10,500 nucleotides of DNA from VFMC01 sp040380855 (GTDB lineage Bacteria; Actinomycetota; Acidimicrobiia; Acidimicrobiales; Ilumatobacteraceae): assembly GCA_040380855.1 (NCBI GenBank), contig JBEIIG010000100.1, positions 1 to 10,500 on the forward strand. The letters are read 5' to 3'. Positions 1-6,130 of this stretch are shown one piece after another (the first letter of the stretch is position 1; each line of letters opens with the position of its first letter). The notes beneath the pieces were generated by a model that was not told where the DNA came from, did no database searches, and saw only the letters and a program-made list of their open reading frames with translations. Position numbers and translations under genes: made by a program.

Positions 1-292
1 CGTTGGTGACGAGGGTGTTGAGGCGCTCGTTGGTGAACTCGCGCTCGATGTTCTCGGCCGTGGTGGCGACGCACTCGGCCACGTCGCCGACGATGGTGTG
101 CGACGTGCGGCGCCATTCGCCGACGTACTCCTGGGCGGTCTTCTTGCCGGCCACCATGGCGGCGCGGTCGATCGCCTTCTGGAAGCGGTGGGGGAGGATG
201 ATCTGGTGGCGCTCGGCGCCGAGGCGGCCGTTCACCTGCGCAGGAATGTCGCGCCACATGATGATGACGAGTTCGTTCACGTTGCGGGGCAT
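1..292 (-). CDS. Small 'virulence factor' family protein (PF13769-like), 3' end beyond the window
   Basis: The reading frame opens with ATG at 290-292 and stays open for 97 codons to the left edge, so the C-terminus is missing. The start lies one base after the TGA of the DUF1638 gene (294-296), which implies translational coupling and fixes the start. The N-terminal part reads VIIMWRDIPAQV, followed by a basic stretch with LPHRFQKAIDRAAM and then EYVGEWRR. From memory this matches the small family labelled 'virulence factor' in Pfam. That name is inherited and is not evidence of pathogenicity. In other bacteria I recall members beside corrinoid and folate methyl-transfer genes, which fits the two genes upstream. 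The biochemical role is unknown to me. No signal peptide or membrane segment is visible, so it is probably cytoplasmic. I am fairly sure of the gene and moderately sure of the family. Confidence 0.72.
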   Translation of the reverse strand, partial: MPRNVNELVIIMWRDIPAQVNGRLGAERHQIILPHRFQKAIDRAAMVAGKKTAQEYVGEWRRTSHTIVGDVAECVATTAENIEREFTNERLNTLVTN

Positions 293-293
293 G

Positions 294-947
294 TCAGGCG
301 GCCTCCTCGGCAGGGTGCGATCGCAGCGCGACCGCGACGGAGTGGGTGAACGGCTCGAGGCCGGTGTGGTGGTGCTCGAAGCGCAGGCCCAGTCGCTCGG
401 CTGCGGCGCGGCCCGCGGCCAGCACGGTGTCGTCGGCGCGCTGGGTGAGCAGCAACACACGGGTGTAGTGCCCGAAGTACGCGTCGCGCAGTTGCGGGTG
501 CCGGTCGAGGCCGAGGCCTTCCCACACGAGCGCGTCGAAGTGCTTGGCGAGGAAGTCGGTGAGGAAGAACGTGCCGAGTTCGGCGTCGTGCATCGCGGCG
601 AACGTGTCGACCCCGGTGAAGAACGCGTAGCAGTGGTCGCCCGGGAGGCGGCGGAGGTGCGGCATCTCGCGCAGCAGCGCGTCGATGCCTCCACCGGTGC
701 CGCAGTCGGCGTAGCCGAGCAGCACCGGGCGTGCTCCGGGCACGTCGGCGCCGCGATCGACGAGTACGCCGCGTACCGCATCGACGATGCGCTCGGGACG
801 GTTGTGCAGGTTCGCGGGCAGATAGGCCACGTCGACCGCGTCGGCCAGGCCGTTGGCGGCGAGCACGGCTCGGAGTTCTGCAACCAGCGCACCGCAGGCC
901 ACGACGAGCGGCCGCGACGCCGCCGGTTCGGGCGCGGCGGCGCTCAT
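294..947 (-). CDS. DUF1638 domain protein, probable partner of the corrinoid methyl-transfer protein
   Basis: A 217-residue cytoplasmic protein. I chose ATG 945-947 because it lies 7 bases after the stop of the corrinoid gene; the frame stays open further upstream, but that extension is low-complexity Pro/Ser/Arg sequence overlapping the corrinoid gene. The body matches DUF1638 as I remember it: ACGAL near residues 17-21, LPANLHNRPERI at 43-54, YADCGTGGGID at 79-89, and a conserved block with GVDTFAAMHDAE at 112-123 and YFGHYTRV at 157-164. Cys18, His48, Cys82 and His120 are candidate metal ligands; that is inference. The family has no firmly assigned reaction that I know of, but it recurs beside B12-binding methyltransferase proteins. 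Here it sits between such a protein and the small 'virulence factor' gene, all in one operon. A role in methyl transfer or in handling the corrinoid protein is plausible but unproven. Confidence 0.85.
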   Translation of the reverse strand: MSAAAPEPAASRPLVVACGALVAELRAVLAANGLADAVDVAYLPANLHNRPERIVDAVRGVLVDRGADVPGARPVLLGYADCGTGGGIDALLREMPHLRRLPGDHCYAFFTGVDTFAAMHDAELGTFFLTDFLAKHFDALVWEGLGLDRHPQLRDAYFGHYTRVLLLTQRADDTVLAAGRAAAERLGLRFEHHHTGLEPFTHSVAVALRSHPAEEAA

Positions 948-954
948 GACGCGA

Positions 955-1671
955 TCAGACCGACGGGCCGGGGGGCTCGACGCGGCCACGCCGCGCCTGC
1001 ACGAACGACTTCGCGGTCTCGGCGGCGATGGCTGCGTCGCGGCAGTAGGCGTCGGCGCCGATGGCGGCACCGAACTCCTCGTTCAGCGGTGCGCCACCCA
1101 CGAGCACGATGTACTTCTCGCGCAGGCCACGCTCGACGAGGGTGTCGATGACCACCTTCATGTACGGCATGGTGGTGGTGAGCAGTGCCGACATGCCGAG
1201 GATGTCGGGCTTGTGCTCCTCGAGCGCGGCGAGGAACTCGTCGGCGTCGGTGTTGATGCCGAGGTCGACCACCTCGAAGCCGGCGCCCTCGAGCATCATC
1301 GCCACGAGGTTCTTGCCGATGTCGTGGATGTCGCCCTTCACGGTGCCGATGACCACCTTACCGATGGGCTCGGCGCCGGTCTCGGCGAGCAGCGGCCGCA
1401 GGATCTCCATCCCGGCCTTCATCGCGTTGGCCGACAGCAGCACCTCGGGCACGAACAAGATGCCGTCGCGGAAGTCGATGCCGACGATGCGCATGCCCTC
1501 GACGAGGGCATCGTTCAGCACCTTGTCGGGGCCCCAGCCACGATCGAGCAGGATCGTGGTGCCCTCGACGATCTCGGGGCCGAGGCCGTCGTAGAGGTCT
1601 TCGTGCATCTGCGTGACGAGCTCGTCGTCGGGCAGCGTGGCGAGATCGAGGTCGTCATTGGCATCGGTCAT
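955..1671 (-). CDS. Corrinoid (cobalamin-binding) methyltransferase protein, MtbC/MttC type
   Basis: A 238-residue protein carrying the methyl group on cobalamin between a substrate methyltransferase and a second acceptor such as tetrahydrofolate. Residues 15-100 form the helical cap typical of methionine-synthase-like B12 modules (GILFVPEVLLSANAMKAGME at 70-89). Residues 104-230 form the Rossmann-like B12 domain. It carries the base-off signature GDIHDIGKN at 113-121, in which His116 is the expected lower cobalt ligand, then SALLTTTM at 161-168 and VGGAPLN at 191-197. Length is normal for stand-alone MtbC/MttC/MtmC proteins. Start ATG 1669-1671 has a GAAGGAA ribosome binding site about 8 bases upstream. 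It is the first gene of a three-gene operon. The substrate methyltransferase (MttB/MtgB-like or other) is not in the window, so the methyl donor cannot be named. Dehydrogenases of block 3 suggest methylated amines. Confidence 0.93.
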   Translation of the reverse strand: MTDANDDLDLATLPDDELVTQMHEDLYDGLGPEIVEGTTILLDRGWGPDKVLNDALVEGMRIVGIDFRDGILFVPEVLLSANAMKAGMEILRPLLAETGAEPIGKVVIGTVKGDIHDIGKNLVAMMLEGAGFEVVDLGINTDADEFLAALEEHKPDILGMSALLTTTMPYMKVVIDTLVERGLREKYIVLVGGAPLNEEFGAAIGADAYCRDAAIAAETAKSFVQARRGRVEPPGPSV

Positions 1672-1733
1672 GGTGATTCCTTCGCACGTCGGGATCGGTG
1701 GGCACGCTCCTGGTTCGGAGACTCCCGGGTGTG

Positions 1734-1766
1734 TTCCACGATGCGGAAACTATCCGCATAGTGAAA
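1734..1766. promoter_or_regulatory. 33-bp imperfect palindrome, candidate operator
   Basis: The arms are TTCCACGATGCGGA (1734-1747) and TCCGCATAGTGAAA (1753-1766) around the spacer AACTA. The reverse complement of the right arm is TTTCACTATGCGGA, so 12 of 14 arm positions match, and the inner seven bases of each arm (ATGCGGA/TCCGCAT) pair perfectly. It can also be read as two 15-bp boxes of the form TTCCNC-N3-GNGGAA, centred 18 bp apart. Such spacing suits a dimer pair or tetramer, and IclR-family regulators are one candidate. It lies 63-95 bases upstream of the corrinoid start and about 200 bases from the rightward start, so the corrinoid operon is the likelier target. The palindrome is seen directly; the regulator is inference. 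Confidence 0.55.
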
Positions 1767-1856
1767 CCGTACCACCTGAGGAGGGTGGACGCGAAGCCAT
1801 GTTCGGGGCCGGCCCCGCGTTCGCGCACGAAAGGAAAAAAGAGAAAACGCCGAAAT

Positions 1857-1873
1857 ACGTGCAATGTGCACGT
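1857..1873. promoter_or_regulatory. 17-bp inverted repeat upstream of the secretion locus
   Basis: The arms ACGTGC (1857-1862) and GCACGT (1868-1873) are perfectly complementary around AATGT. It lies about 93 bases before the GTG start of the small secreted protein, immediately upstream of the weak promoter candidate. It could be a binding site for a regulator of the rightward operon. With only 6-bp arms, chance cannot be excluded. Confidence 0.3.
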
Positions 1874-1952
1874 GTGAACGGACACTTACAAGCGTTGGAT
1901 CGCGCGGAGCATAGCGGGTCGAACACCTTCGGTGGTGACACCGATCGAGCTC

Positions 1953-1959
1953 AAAGGAG
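1953..1959 (+). promoter_or_regulatory. Strong ribosome binding site AAAGGAG that fixes a GTG start
   Basis: AAAGGAG ends six bases before GTG 1966-1968. It is the clearest Shine-Dalgarno sequence in the rightward block, and it selects the GTG start that gives a clean signal peptide. It suggests the first gene of the block is the most strongly translated, as expected of a structural subunit. Confidence 0.7.
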
Positions 1960-1965
1960 TGAGCA

Positions 1966-2427
1966 GTGTTCCGTCTCTTGAATCTCTCATCGGCATCAGG
2001 AATCGCCGCCGCTGCGGCCACCGCCGCCATTGCGGTGGCTGTCGGTTCCGCAGCAACGGCGAGCAACACGATTCCCGGCACCAACGCTGGCCAGAACGTG
2101 GCGGTCGTGGCCGGCTTCACCGTCACCGACGTGAAGTACGACACGAACGACACGGCTGCGAATGCCGAGACCACCACCGTCGACACCGTGACGTTCACGA
2201 TCGCCCGGAACACGCAGTCGCTCGCCGTGCTCGCCAAGTCGGCAGGCACCCCGAACGCAGAGGTCTGGCTGCAGTTGCGTGGCGCCTCGGCGGCATCGGC
2301 CAACTGGGTGGAGTGCACCTCGACCGGCAACAACACCGTCACCTGCGACACCTCGACGGCGACGATGAACATGGACGACATCAACGAGATCAGTGTCGTC
2401 GCGTTCGACCTCGACACGGCGAGCTGA
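1966..2427 (+). CDS. Small secreted protein resembling SipW-dependent (TasA/camelysin-like) subunits
   Basis: A 153-residue exported protein starting at GTG 1966 behind AAAGGAG. Residues 1-33 are a signal peptide: a short start with Arg3, then an Ala/Val-rich hydrophobic core, with likely cleavage near GSAATAS-N (27-34). The mature part is small, acidic, rich in Thr, Ala and Asn, and looks all-beta, with alternating patterns such as TVDTVTFTIA (71-80) and EVWLQLRG (99-106). Cys117 and Cys127 may form a disulfide outside the cell. It has no sorting motif or C-terminal anchor. I recognise the general pattern of small actinobacterial secreted proteins encoded beside SipW-type signal peptidases, but not a named family. 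The next gene encodes exactly such a peptidase, 38 bases downstream, so the peptidase probably processes this protein and it may assemble into fibres. That function is inference. Confidence 0.75.
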   Translation: MFRLLNLSSASGIAAAAATAAIAVAVGSAATASNTIPGTNAGQNVAVVAGFTVTDVKYDTNDTAANAETTTVDTVTFTIARNTQSLAVLAKSAGTPNAEVWLQLRGASAASANWVECTSTGNNTVTCDTSTATMNMDDINEISVVAFDLDTAS

Positions 2428-2465
2428 GCCCGGGTAGCACCGGGTCGCCTGCGAACGAGACGGCC

Positions 2466-2948
2466 GTGCGGATTCGCAGCATCGCGCTGCTCATCGCCCT
2501 GGCAGGGATGTTCGCAGTCGCCGCGCCCGTGTCGTGGGGCGGATCGGCGACGTACCTCAGCATCCGCGGTACCTCGATGGAACCGACGATCCATGCCGGC
2601 GACCTGGTGATGGTGCGCCAGCAGGACGACTATCAGGTCGGCGACGTCGTGGCATATCGCTCCGAGATGGGTGGTGCCGTGGTGCTGCATCGCATCGTCG
2701 CCACCCTGAGTGACGGCTATCTTCTGCAAGGTGACAACAACACGTTCGTCGATCGCGATCAGCCCGACCGGGCCGATGTGCTCGGGCGCAAGGTGTTGGT
2801 CGTCCCGCACGGCGAACGCGTCATCGCAGTCATGGCGACGCCATGGATGCTGATCGTCGTCGGGCTCGGCGTGGTGTCGCTGTGGTTGCAACGTGTTTCG
2901 GCGTCGCCACGTCGGCGTGTCGGCCGGCGACGACTCACGGCGTCGTAG
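2466..2948 (+). CDS. Signal peptidase I, SipW/ER type (Ser-His dyad)
   Basis: A 160-residue membrane protease that would cleave signal peptides on the outer face of the cytoplasmic membrane. Start GTG 2466-2468 was chosen because it leaves a basic start (MRIRS) before the first membrane helix (about 5-21); an ATG further in would cut that helix. The motif RGTSMEPTI (34-42) carries the nucleophile Ser37. LHRI (74-77) supplies His75 where bacterial LepB enzymes have Lys, which places it in the SipW/archaeal/eukaryotic group. LLQGDNN (86-92) followed by VDRDQP (95-100) is the conserved Asp region. A second helix spans about 124-141, and the C-terminus is short and strongly basic. The start codon has only a weak ribosome binding site. 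Its neighbours are a small secreted substrate candidate upstream and two membrane or exported proteins downstream, so it looks dedicated to this locus and not the housekeeping enzyme. Confidence 0.9.
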   Translation: MRIRSIALLIALAGMFAVAAPVSWGGSATYLSIRGTSMEPTIHAGDLVMVRQQDDYQVGDVVAYRSEMGGAVVLHRIVATLSDGYLLQGDNNTFVDRDQPDRADVLGRKVLVVPHGERVIAVMATPWMLIVVGLGVVSLWLQRVSASPRRRVGRRRLTAS

Positions 2949-2961
2949 CGGCAGGGATCTG

Positions 2962-4353
2962 ATGACTGCCACCGCAACGACTGCGTCCCGCGAGCACCAC
3001 GGTGTGCCGGCGGCGATTCCCGGTCGGCCGCTGTGGTGGTTGATCCCTGCGGTCGCCTTCGCCACGCTCGCCGGCCTCGCCTGGTCGATGCCACTCGAGG
3101 CGGAGATGACCGAGTTGCGGCCGGTACGCACCGAGTTCACGTTCGGGTATGGGGCGTCGCTGCCCGAGAACCCGGTGTACGACTCGCCGACCCTCGAGTT
3201 CGGTGACGTCGTGTTCCTGTCGGTGGTCGGCACGATCGACGTCGACGTCGGGTGGCGGGTGCCGACATCCGACGCGCTCGTCTCGTCGGGTGAACTCAGT
3301 GTGCGTGTAGTCCTCGAGTCGGGTGCCGGTTGGCAGCGCACGCTCGACTCGCCACCGCCACAGCGTGTCACCGGGGCAGCCGCCCAGACCTCGGTGCCGG
3401 TCGACTTCATCGCGGCACGCGATCTCGCCACTCAGATCGACGAAGTCGTCGGCGCCACGGGCCCGCTCGTGGTGCGAGTGATCGCCACCGCCGATGTGGT
3501 GGGAGCCGTCACCCGGCCCGATCAGGTTCCCGTGGCGCTCGACCGGGTCACCACCGCAGACATCGCGTTCGATCTCGCCAGCGGTACCGCTGCTCTGCGC
3601 GATCAGGCACCCTCGTCGTCGGGCGAACTTCCCACCGGGAACGACTCGGCCGTGCAGGTCGCCCAGACGAGCAGCGCCACTGGCCGCGACCCCGCTGCTC
3701 CAGGTGTGCAGTCGGTGGTGCAGATGACGCCCACCATCGCCACGGTGCCCAACCAGATCTCACTTGCTGTCGCCGACGTCGACGTGCGCATCGTCCGTTA
3801 CGCCGCGACTGCACTGGCGTCGCTGTGCGCGTTCGTCGGGGTGAGCGGGCTCATGGCGGCGCGTCGTGCACGACGGAGCGGTGAGGCTGCCTACATCGCC
3901 GCACGCTACGGCAGCCGACTGGTTCCGCTGCGCTCGATGCCCGATCTCGCGACCACCACACCGTTCCAACTCACCAGTTTCGACGCGCTGCTGGCTGTGG
4001 GAACGCAGTTGGGGCTGCCGGTGATGGTCGACGACTCGGGCCCGGCCGCCTCCTACTACGTGGCCGACGCGTTGTCGACGTTCGTGTACACCGCAGCCGA
4101 GGCCGACCGTCGGCCGAGCCGTCGCGACCTGCGGCGCGAGCGTCGGCGCAGTCGGGCGATCGCCCGAGTGGAGAAGCGCGAGCATGCGGAGCGAGCCAAA
4201 CGCGACCGGCAGTTGGCACGCTGGGCGGCCGATGACGCCGAACGACAGGCGCGTCGTGAACGCGAGCGCGCCGAGTGGGAGCGCATCGACGCCGAACTGC
4301 AGCTGCAGTTGGAGCGAGCCGTCGGCGACGACCCGATGCCGCCGCGGGGCTGA
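2962..4353 (+). CDS. DUF5305-like two-pass membrane protein with a long basic cytoplasmic tail
   Basis: A 463-residue protein starting at ATG 2962 behind AGGG, 13 bases after the signal peptidase. The frame is open upstream, but that stretch overlaps the peptidase gene. Helix 1 is at about 24-41. An extracellular region of about 235 residues follows, beginning with FTFGYGASLPENPVYD (59-74) and LEFGDVVFLSVVGTIDVDV (78-96), which resembles DUF5305 proteins found with SipW-type peptidases in archaea and actinobacteria. A Ser/Thr/Pro-rich linker (about 214-262) leads to helix 2 at about 278-299. The rest is cytoplasmic and ends in a highly charged Arg/Glu-rich stretch (384-452) likely to form a long helix or coiled coil, unusual next to a surface domain. 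It could anchor or organise the exported subunit; no catalytic motif is visible. Family assignment is from memory; topology is seen directly. Confidence 0.78.
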   Translation: MTATATTASREHHGVPAAIPGRPLWWLIPAVAFATLAGLAWSMPLEAEMTELRPVRTEFTFGYGASLPENPVYDSPTLEFGDVVFLSVVGTIDVDVGWRVPTSDALVSSGELSVRVVLESGAGWQRTLDSPPPQRVTGAAAQTSVPVDFIAARDLATQIDEVVGATGPLVVRVIATADVVGAVTRPDQVPVALDRVTTADIAFDLASGTAALRDQAPSSSGELPTGNDSAVQVAQTSSATGRDPAAPGVQSVVQMTPTIATVPNQISLAVADVDVRIVRYAATALASLCAFVGVSGLMAARRARRSGEAAYIAARYGSRLVPLRSMPDLATTTPFQLTSFDALLAVGTQLGLPVMVDDSGPAASYYVADALSTFVYTAAEADRRPSRRDLRRERRRSRAIARVEKREHAERAKRDRQLARWAADDAERQARRERERAEWERIDAELQLQLERAVGDDPMPPRG

Positions 4354-4355
4354 GG

Positions 4356-5201
4356 GTGCACGCCTGGCGTCGACGTCGACCGGGTCGTCGGCGATCGAAC
4401 ACAGCGTCGGCCGTGCTGCTCGGTGGCGCTGGCCTCATGTGCCTGGCCGCGGTGGCGATCGGCGCGCGGGCGGCGAACCTGTCGCTGCCCGACAGCACTG
4501 CCGGGCAGGTGGCACTCGAGGGCTGCGACACCGGACTGATCGCGCTCGGTGGCACGAAGGTGTTCGACGTCATCGTCGACCGCGTGACCTACCGGGTGCA
4601 CATGTTCGACACGGCCGGCGCAGCGAGTTTGACGATGTGCGTGCCGAGCGATGTCGAGTATCTCGTTGTGGGCGGCGGTGGCGCGGGTCGGGCCGGGGGC
4701 GGCGACGGTGGCACAGTGGTCTCGAACGTCGGCGCGCCCGATCGCTGGGCGGTCGGCTCGTATCCGGTCGTCGTGGGTTCGGGTGGTGTGGCAGGCGGCG
4801 TAGGCGCCGTTGCCGACGGTGGGATCTCGACGTTCGGGAACGTGACGGCGAATGGCGGCGGTGCGGGAGACGAGACGGCGTGCTCGGGCGGCGACGGCGC
4901 CGGTGGCGCAGGTGGTACGTCAGGGAAATGTGTGCAGGGTGCGCCCGGTGGCGTCGGACTCACCGCGACGATCACGGGGGAAGCCGTGGTGTACGCCGGG
5001 GGTGGTGGCGGCGGCGATGTGAACGGCCCACAGCAGTTGGGCGGCGACGGAGGCGGCGGCGACGGCGGGGTGGGCATCACCGGGTCGGGCAGCAGCGGCA
5101 CCGCGGGGACCGGCGGCGGTGGCGGCGGCGCAGTGCCGCAGGGTTCGGGCAGCCCCGGTGCGGGGGGTTCGGGTGTCGTTATCGTCCGCTACCCGGTCTG
5201 A
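4356..5201 (+). CDS. Glycine-rich exported protein with SGVVIVRYP C-terminal motif
   Basis: A 281-residue protein starting at GTG 4356, two bases after the previous stop, so it is probably translated by coupling. Residues 1-14 are very basic (AWRRRRPGRRR). A hydrophobic segment at about 18-36 and possible cleavage at ARA-A (37-40) indicate Sec export or an N-terminal anchor. A short domain with Cys57 and Cys95 leads to VEYLVVGGGGAG (100-111), then a long region dominated by Gly, Asp, Ala and Ser. GGISTFGNVTANGGG (155-169) is embedded there, and the protein ends in GGSGVVIVRYP (270-280). This layout is typical of the glycine-rich domain family seen in many aquatic bacteria and some phage tail or adhesin proteins. 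It is the last gene of the four-gene block and likely a surface component. Role as adhesin, matrix or fibre protein is inference. Confidence 0.75.
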   Translation: MHAWRRRRPGRRRSNTASAVLLGGAGLMCLAAVAIGARAANLSLPDSTAGQVALEGCDTGLIALGGTKVFDVIVDRVTYRVHMFDTAGAASLTMCVPSDVEYLVVGGGGAGRAGGGDGGTVVSNVGAPDRWAVGSYPVVVGSGGVAGGVGAVADGGISTFGNVTANGGGAGDETACSGGDGAGGAGGTSGKCVQGAPGGVGLTATITGEAVVYAGGGGGGDVNGPQQLGGDGGGGDGGVGITGSGSSGTAGTGGGGGGAVPQGSGSPGAGGSGVVIVRYPV

Positions 5202-5212
5202 CGGGAAGTGAT

Positions 5213-6130
5213 TCAGTCCGTCCCGGCGGCCACGGCTGCGATGTGCACAGCGAACGCCGGTGTGTCCATCAGAGAGCGGCACCGCTCGAAGCGCCCCACG
5301 GCGTAGGCCCAGAAGTCGTCGGCCGGGTTGTCGTTCGCGTGCTGGATCACACCCCACAGGGTCCACAGCAGATCGCACAACGCCTTGTACAGCACCATCC
5401 GGCCCAGCTGATGGGCCGGTGGTTCGCCGCCGAAGTAGCCGCGTAGCAGAGCTTCGTCCTGGGCGGCGTTGAACCCGCCTTCCACCGACAGGTCGCCGAG
5501 GTCCCACATCGGGTCGTTGTTGCCCGAGTACTCGTAGTCGATCACGTACATGCGCTCGCCCGTGTCGAGGAAGTTCTCGCACAGCGGGTCGCAGTGCGAC
5601 GGCACCAACGCAACCGGGTGCGCCTCCAACGCCGCACGTGCCGCAGCTGCCTGCAGCTCGGCCTCGGCATACCCGTCGGGCAGGGTGGCCCCCTTGGCGG
5701 CGAGCAGCGCTTTGTACTCGTCGATCATCGGAAACAAGCGGAAGTCGGTGGCGAAGGGGGTAGCGGTGGTGTGCAGACGACGGAACGCCACACCGGCCCG
5801 TGCCGCAGCGGCGAGGTCGGTGAACCGCTCGGCGTCCATGGTGACGGCGCCGTCGACGAAGCGGGTGACCATCAGTCCGTCGCTGTCGTCGAAGAACACC
5901 ACCTCGGCGTTCACTCCGGCCGCCGCCGCCGAACGCGCCGCCACTGCCTCGGCGCGTCGGTCGATGTACTCGCTGGTGCCCGCACCGGGGATGCGCAGCA
6001 CGAACCGCTCGCCGCTGCGCTCGACGAGGTGGTTCACGTTGGTGAGGCCCTTCAGCCGAGTGGTTGGCGAATCGGCAGCGAAACCGGCACGGGCGAGTGC
6101 GGCGGCGAGTTCGTGGTCGACGGTGCTCAT
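5213..6130 (-). CDS. Choline-kinase-like / aminoglycoside phosphotransferase family protein
   Basis: A 305-residue cytoplasmic kinase-fold protein. The N-lobe has LKGLTNVNHLV (26-36) and FVLRIPGAGTSEYIDR (43-58). The catalytic loop is SHCDPLCENFLD (178-189), with Asp181 as the probable base and Asn186 as a metal ligand. The metal-binding segment is YVIDYEYSGNNDPMWDLGDL (195-214), characteristic of choline/ethanolamine kinases and LicA-like proteins. It would transfer phosphate from ATP to a small hydroxyl substrate such as choline. Sequence alone cannot separate choline kinase from other members, and antibiotic resistance is unlikely in this setting. ATG 6128-6130 overlaps the stop of the upstream dehydrogenase as ATGA, so the two are coupled. 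This pairing suggests a methylated-amine substrate or product. Its end is only 11 bases from the convergent glycine-rich gene, and I see no good terminator there. Confidence 0.85.
   Translation of the reverse strand: MSTVDHELAAALARAGFAADSPTTRLKGLTNVNHLVERSGERFVLRIPGAGTSEYIDRRAEAVAARSAAAAGVNAEVVFFDDSDGLMVTRFVDGAVTMDAERFTDLAAAARAGVAFRRLHTTATPFATDFRLFPMIDEYKALLAAKGATLPDGYAEAELQAAAARAALEAHPVALVPSHCDPLCENFLDTGERMYVIDYEYSGNNDPMWDLGDLSVEGGFNAAQDEALLRGYFGGEPPAHQLGRMVLYKALCDLLWTLWGVIQHANDNPADDFWAYAVGRFERCRSLMDTPAFAVHIAAVAAGTD

Larger units (their letters stand above)
1672..1965. other. Divergent intergenic region between the corrinoid operon and the secretion locus
   Basis: This 294-bp stretch separates two divergent operons and should hold both promoters. 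It is less GC-rich than its surroundings, with a purine-rich stretch around 1830-1847. I see no convincing coding frame. It contains the 33-bp palindrome at 1734-1766, a self-complementary 14-mer CGGGGCCGGCCCCG at 1804-1817, the inverted repeat at 1857-1873, and the ribosome binding site of the rightward gene. The best promoter guess for the rightward operon is TTACAA (1886-1891) with CATAGC (1910-1915) at 18-base spacing, a weak match. No good -10/-35 pair stands out for the leftward operon. Confidence 0.7.

Noticed and set aside
948..1070. Upstream extension of the DUF1638 gene by 41 codons
   Set aside because: It would overlap the corrinoid gene and adds only Pro/Ser/Arg low-complexity sequence; ATG 945-947 gives the normal family start.
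1804..1817. Self-complementary 14-mer CGGGGCCGGCCCCG
   Set aside because: With no loop it cannot form a good hairpin, and a GC-only palindrome is not surprising at this base composition.
1886..1915. TTACAA-N18-CATAGC as a promoter of the secretion block
   Set aside because: Both hexamers match the consensus poorly and similar pairs occur by chance; kept only as a remark in the intergenic entry.
1668..3431. Minus-strand open frame of 587 codons across the intergenic region and the first secretion genes
   Set aside because: No domain is recognisable, and it is antisense to a signal peptidase with all catalytic motifs and to two other well-supported genes.
5200..5222. GACGG...CCGTC hairpin between the convergent genes as a terminator
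   Set aside because: The stem is only 5 bp with a 13-base loop, and there is no T-rich tail on either strand.
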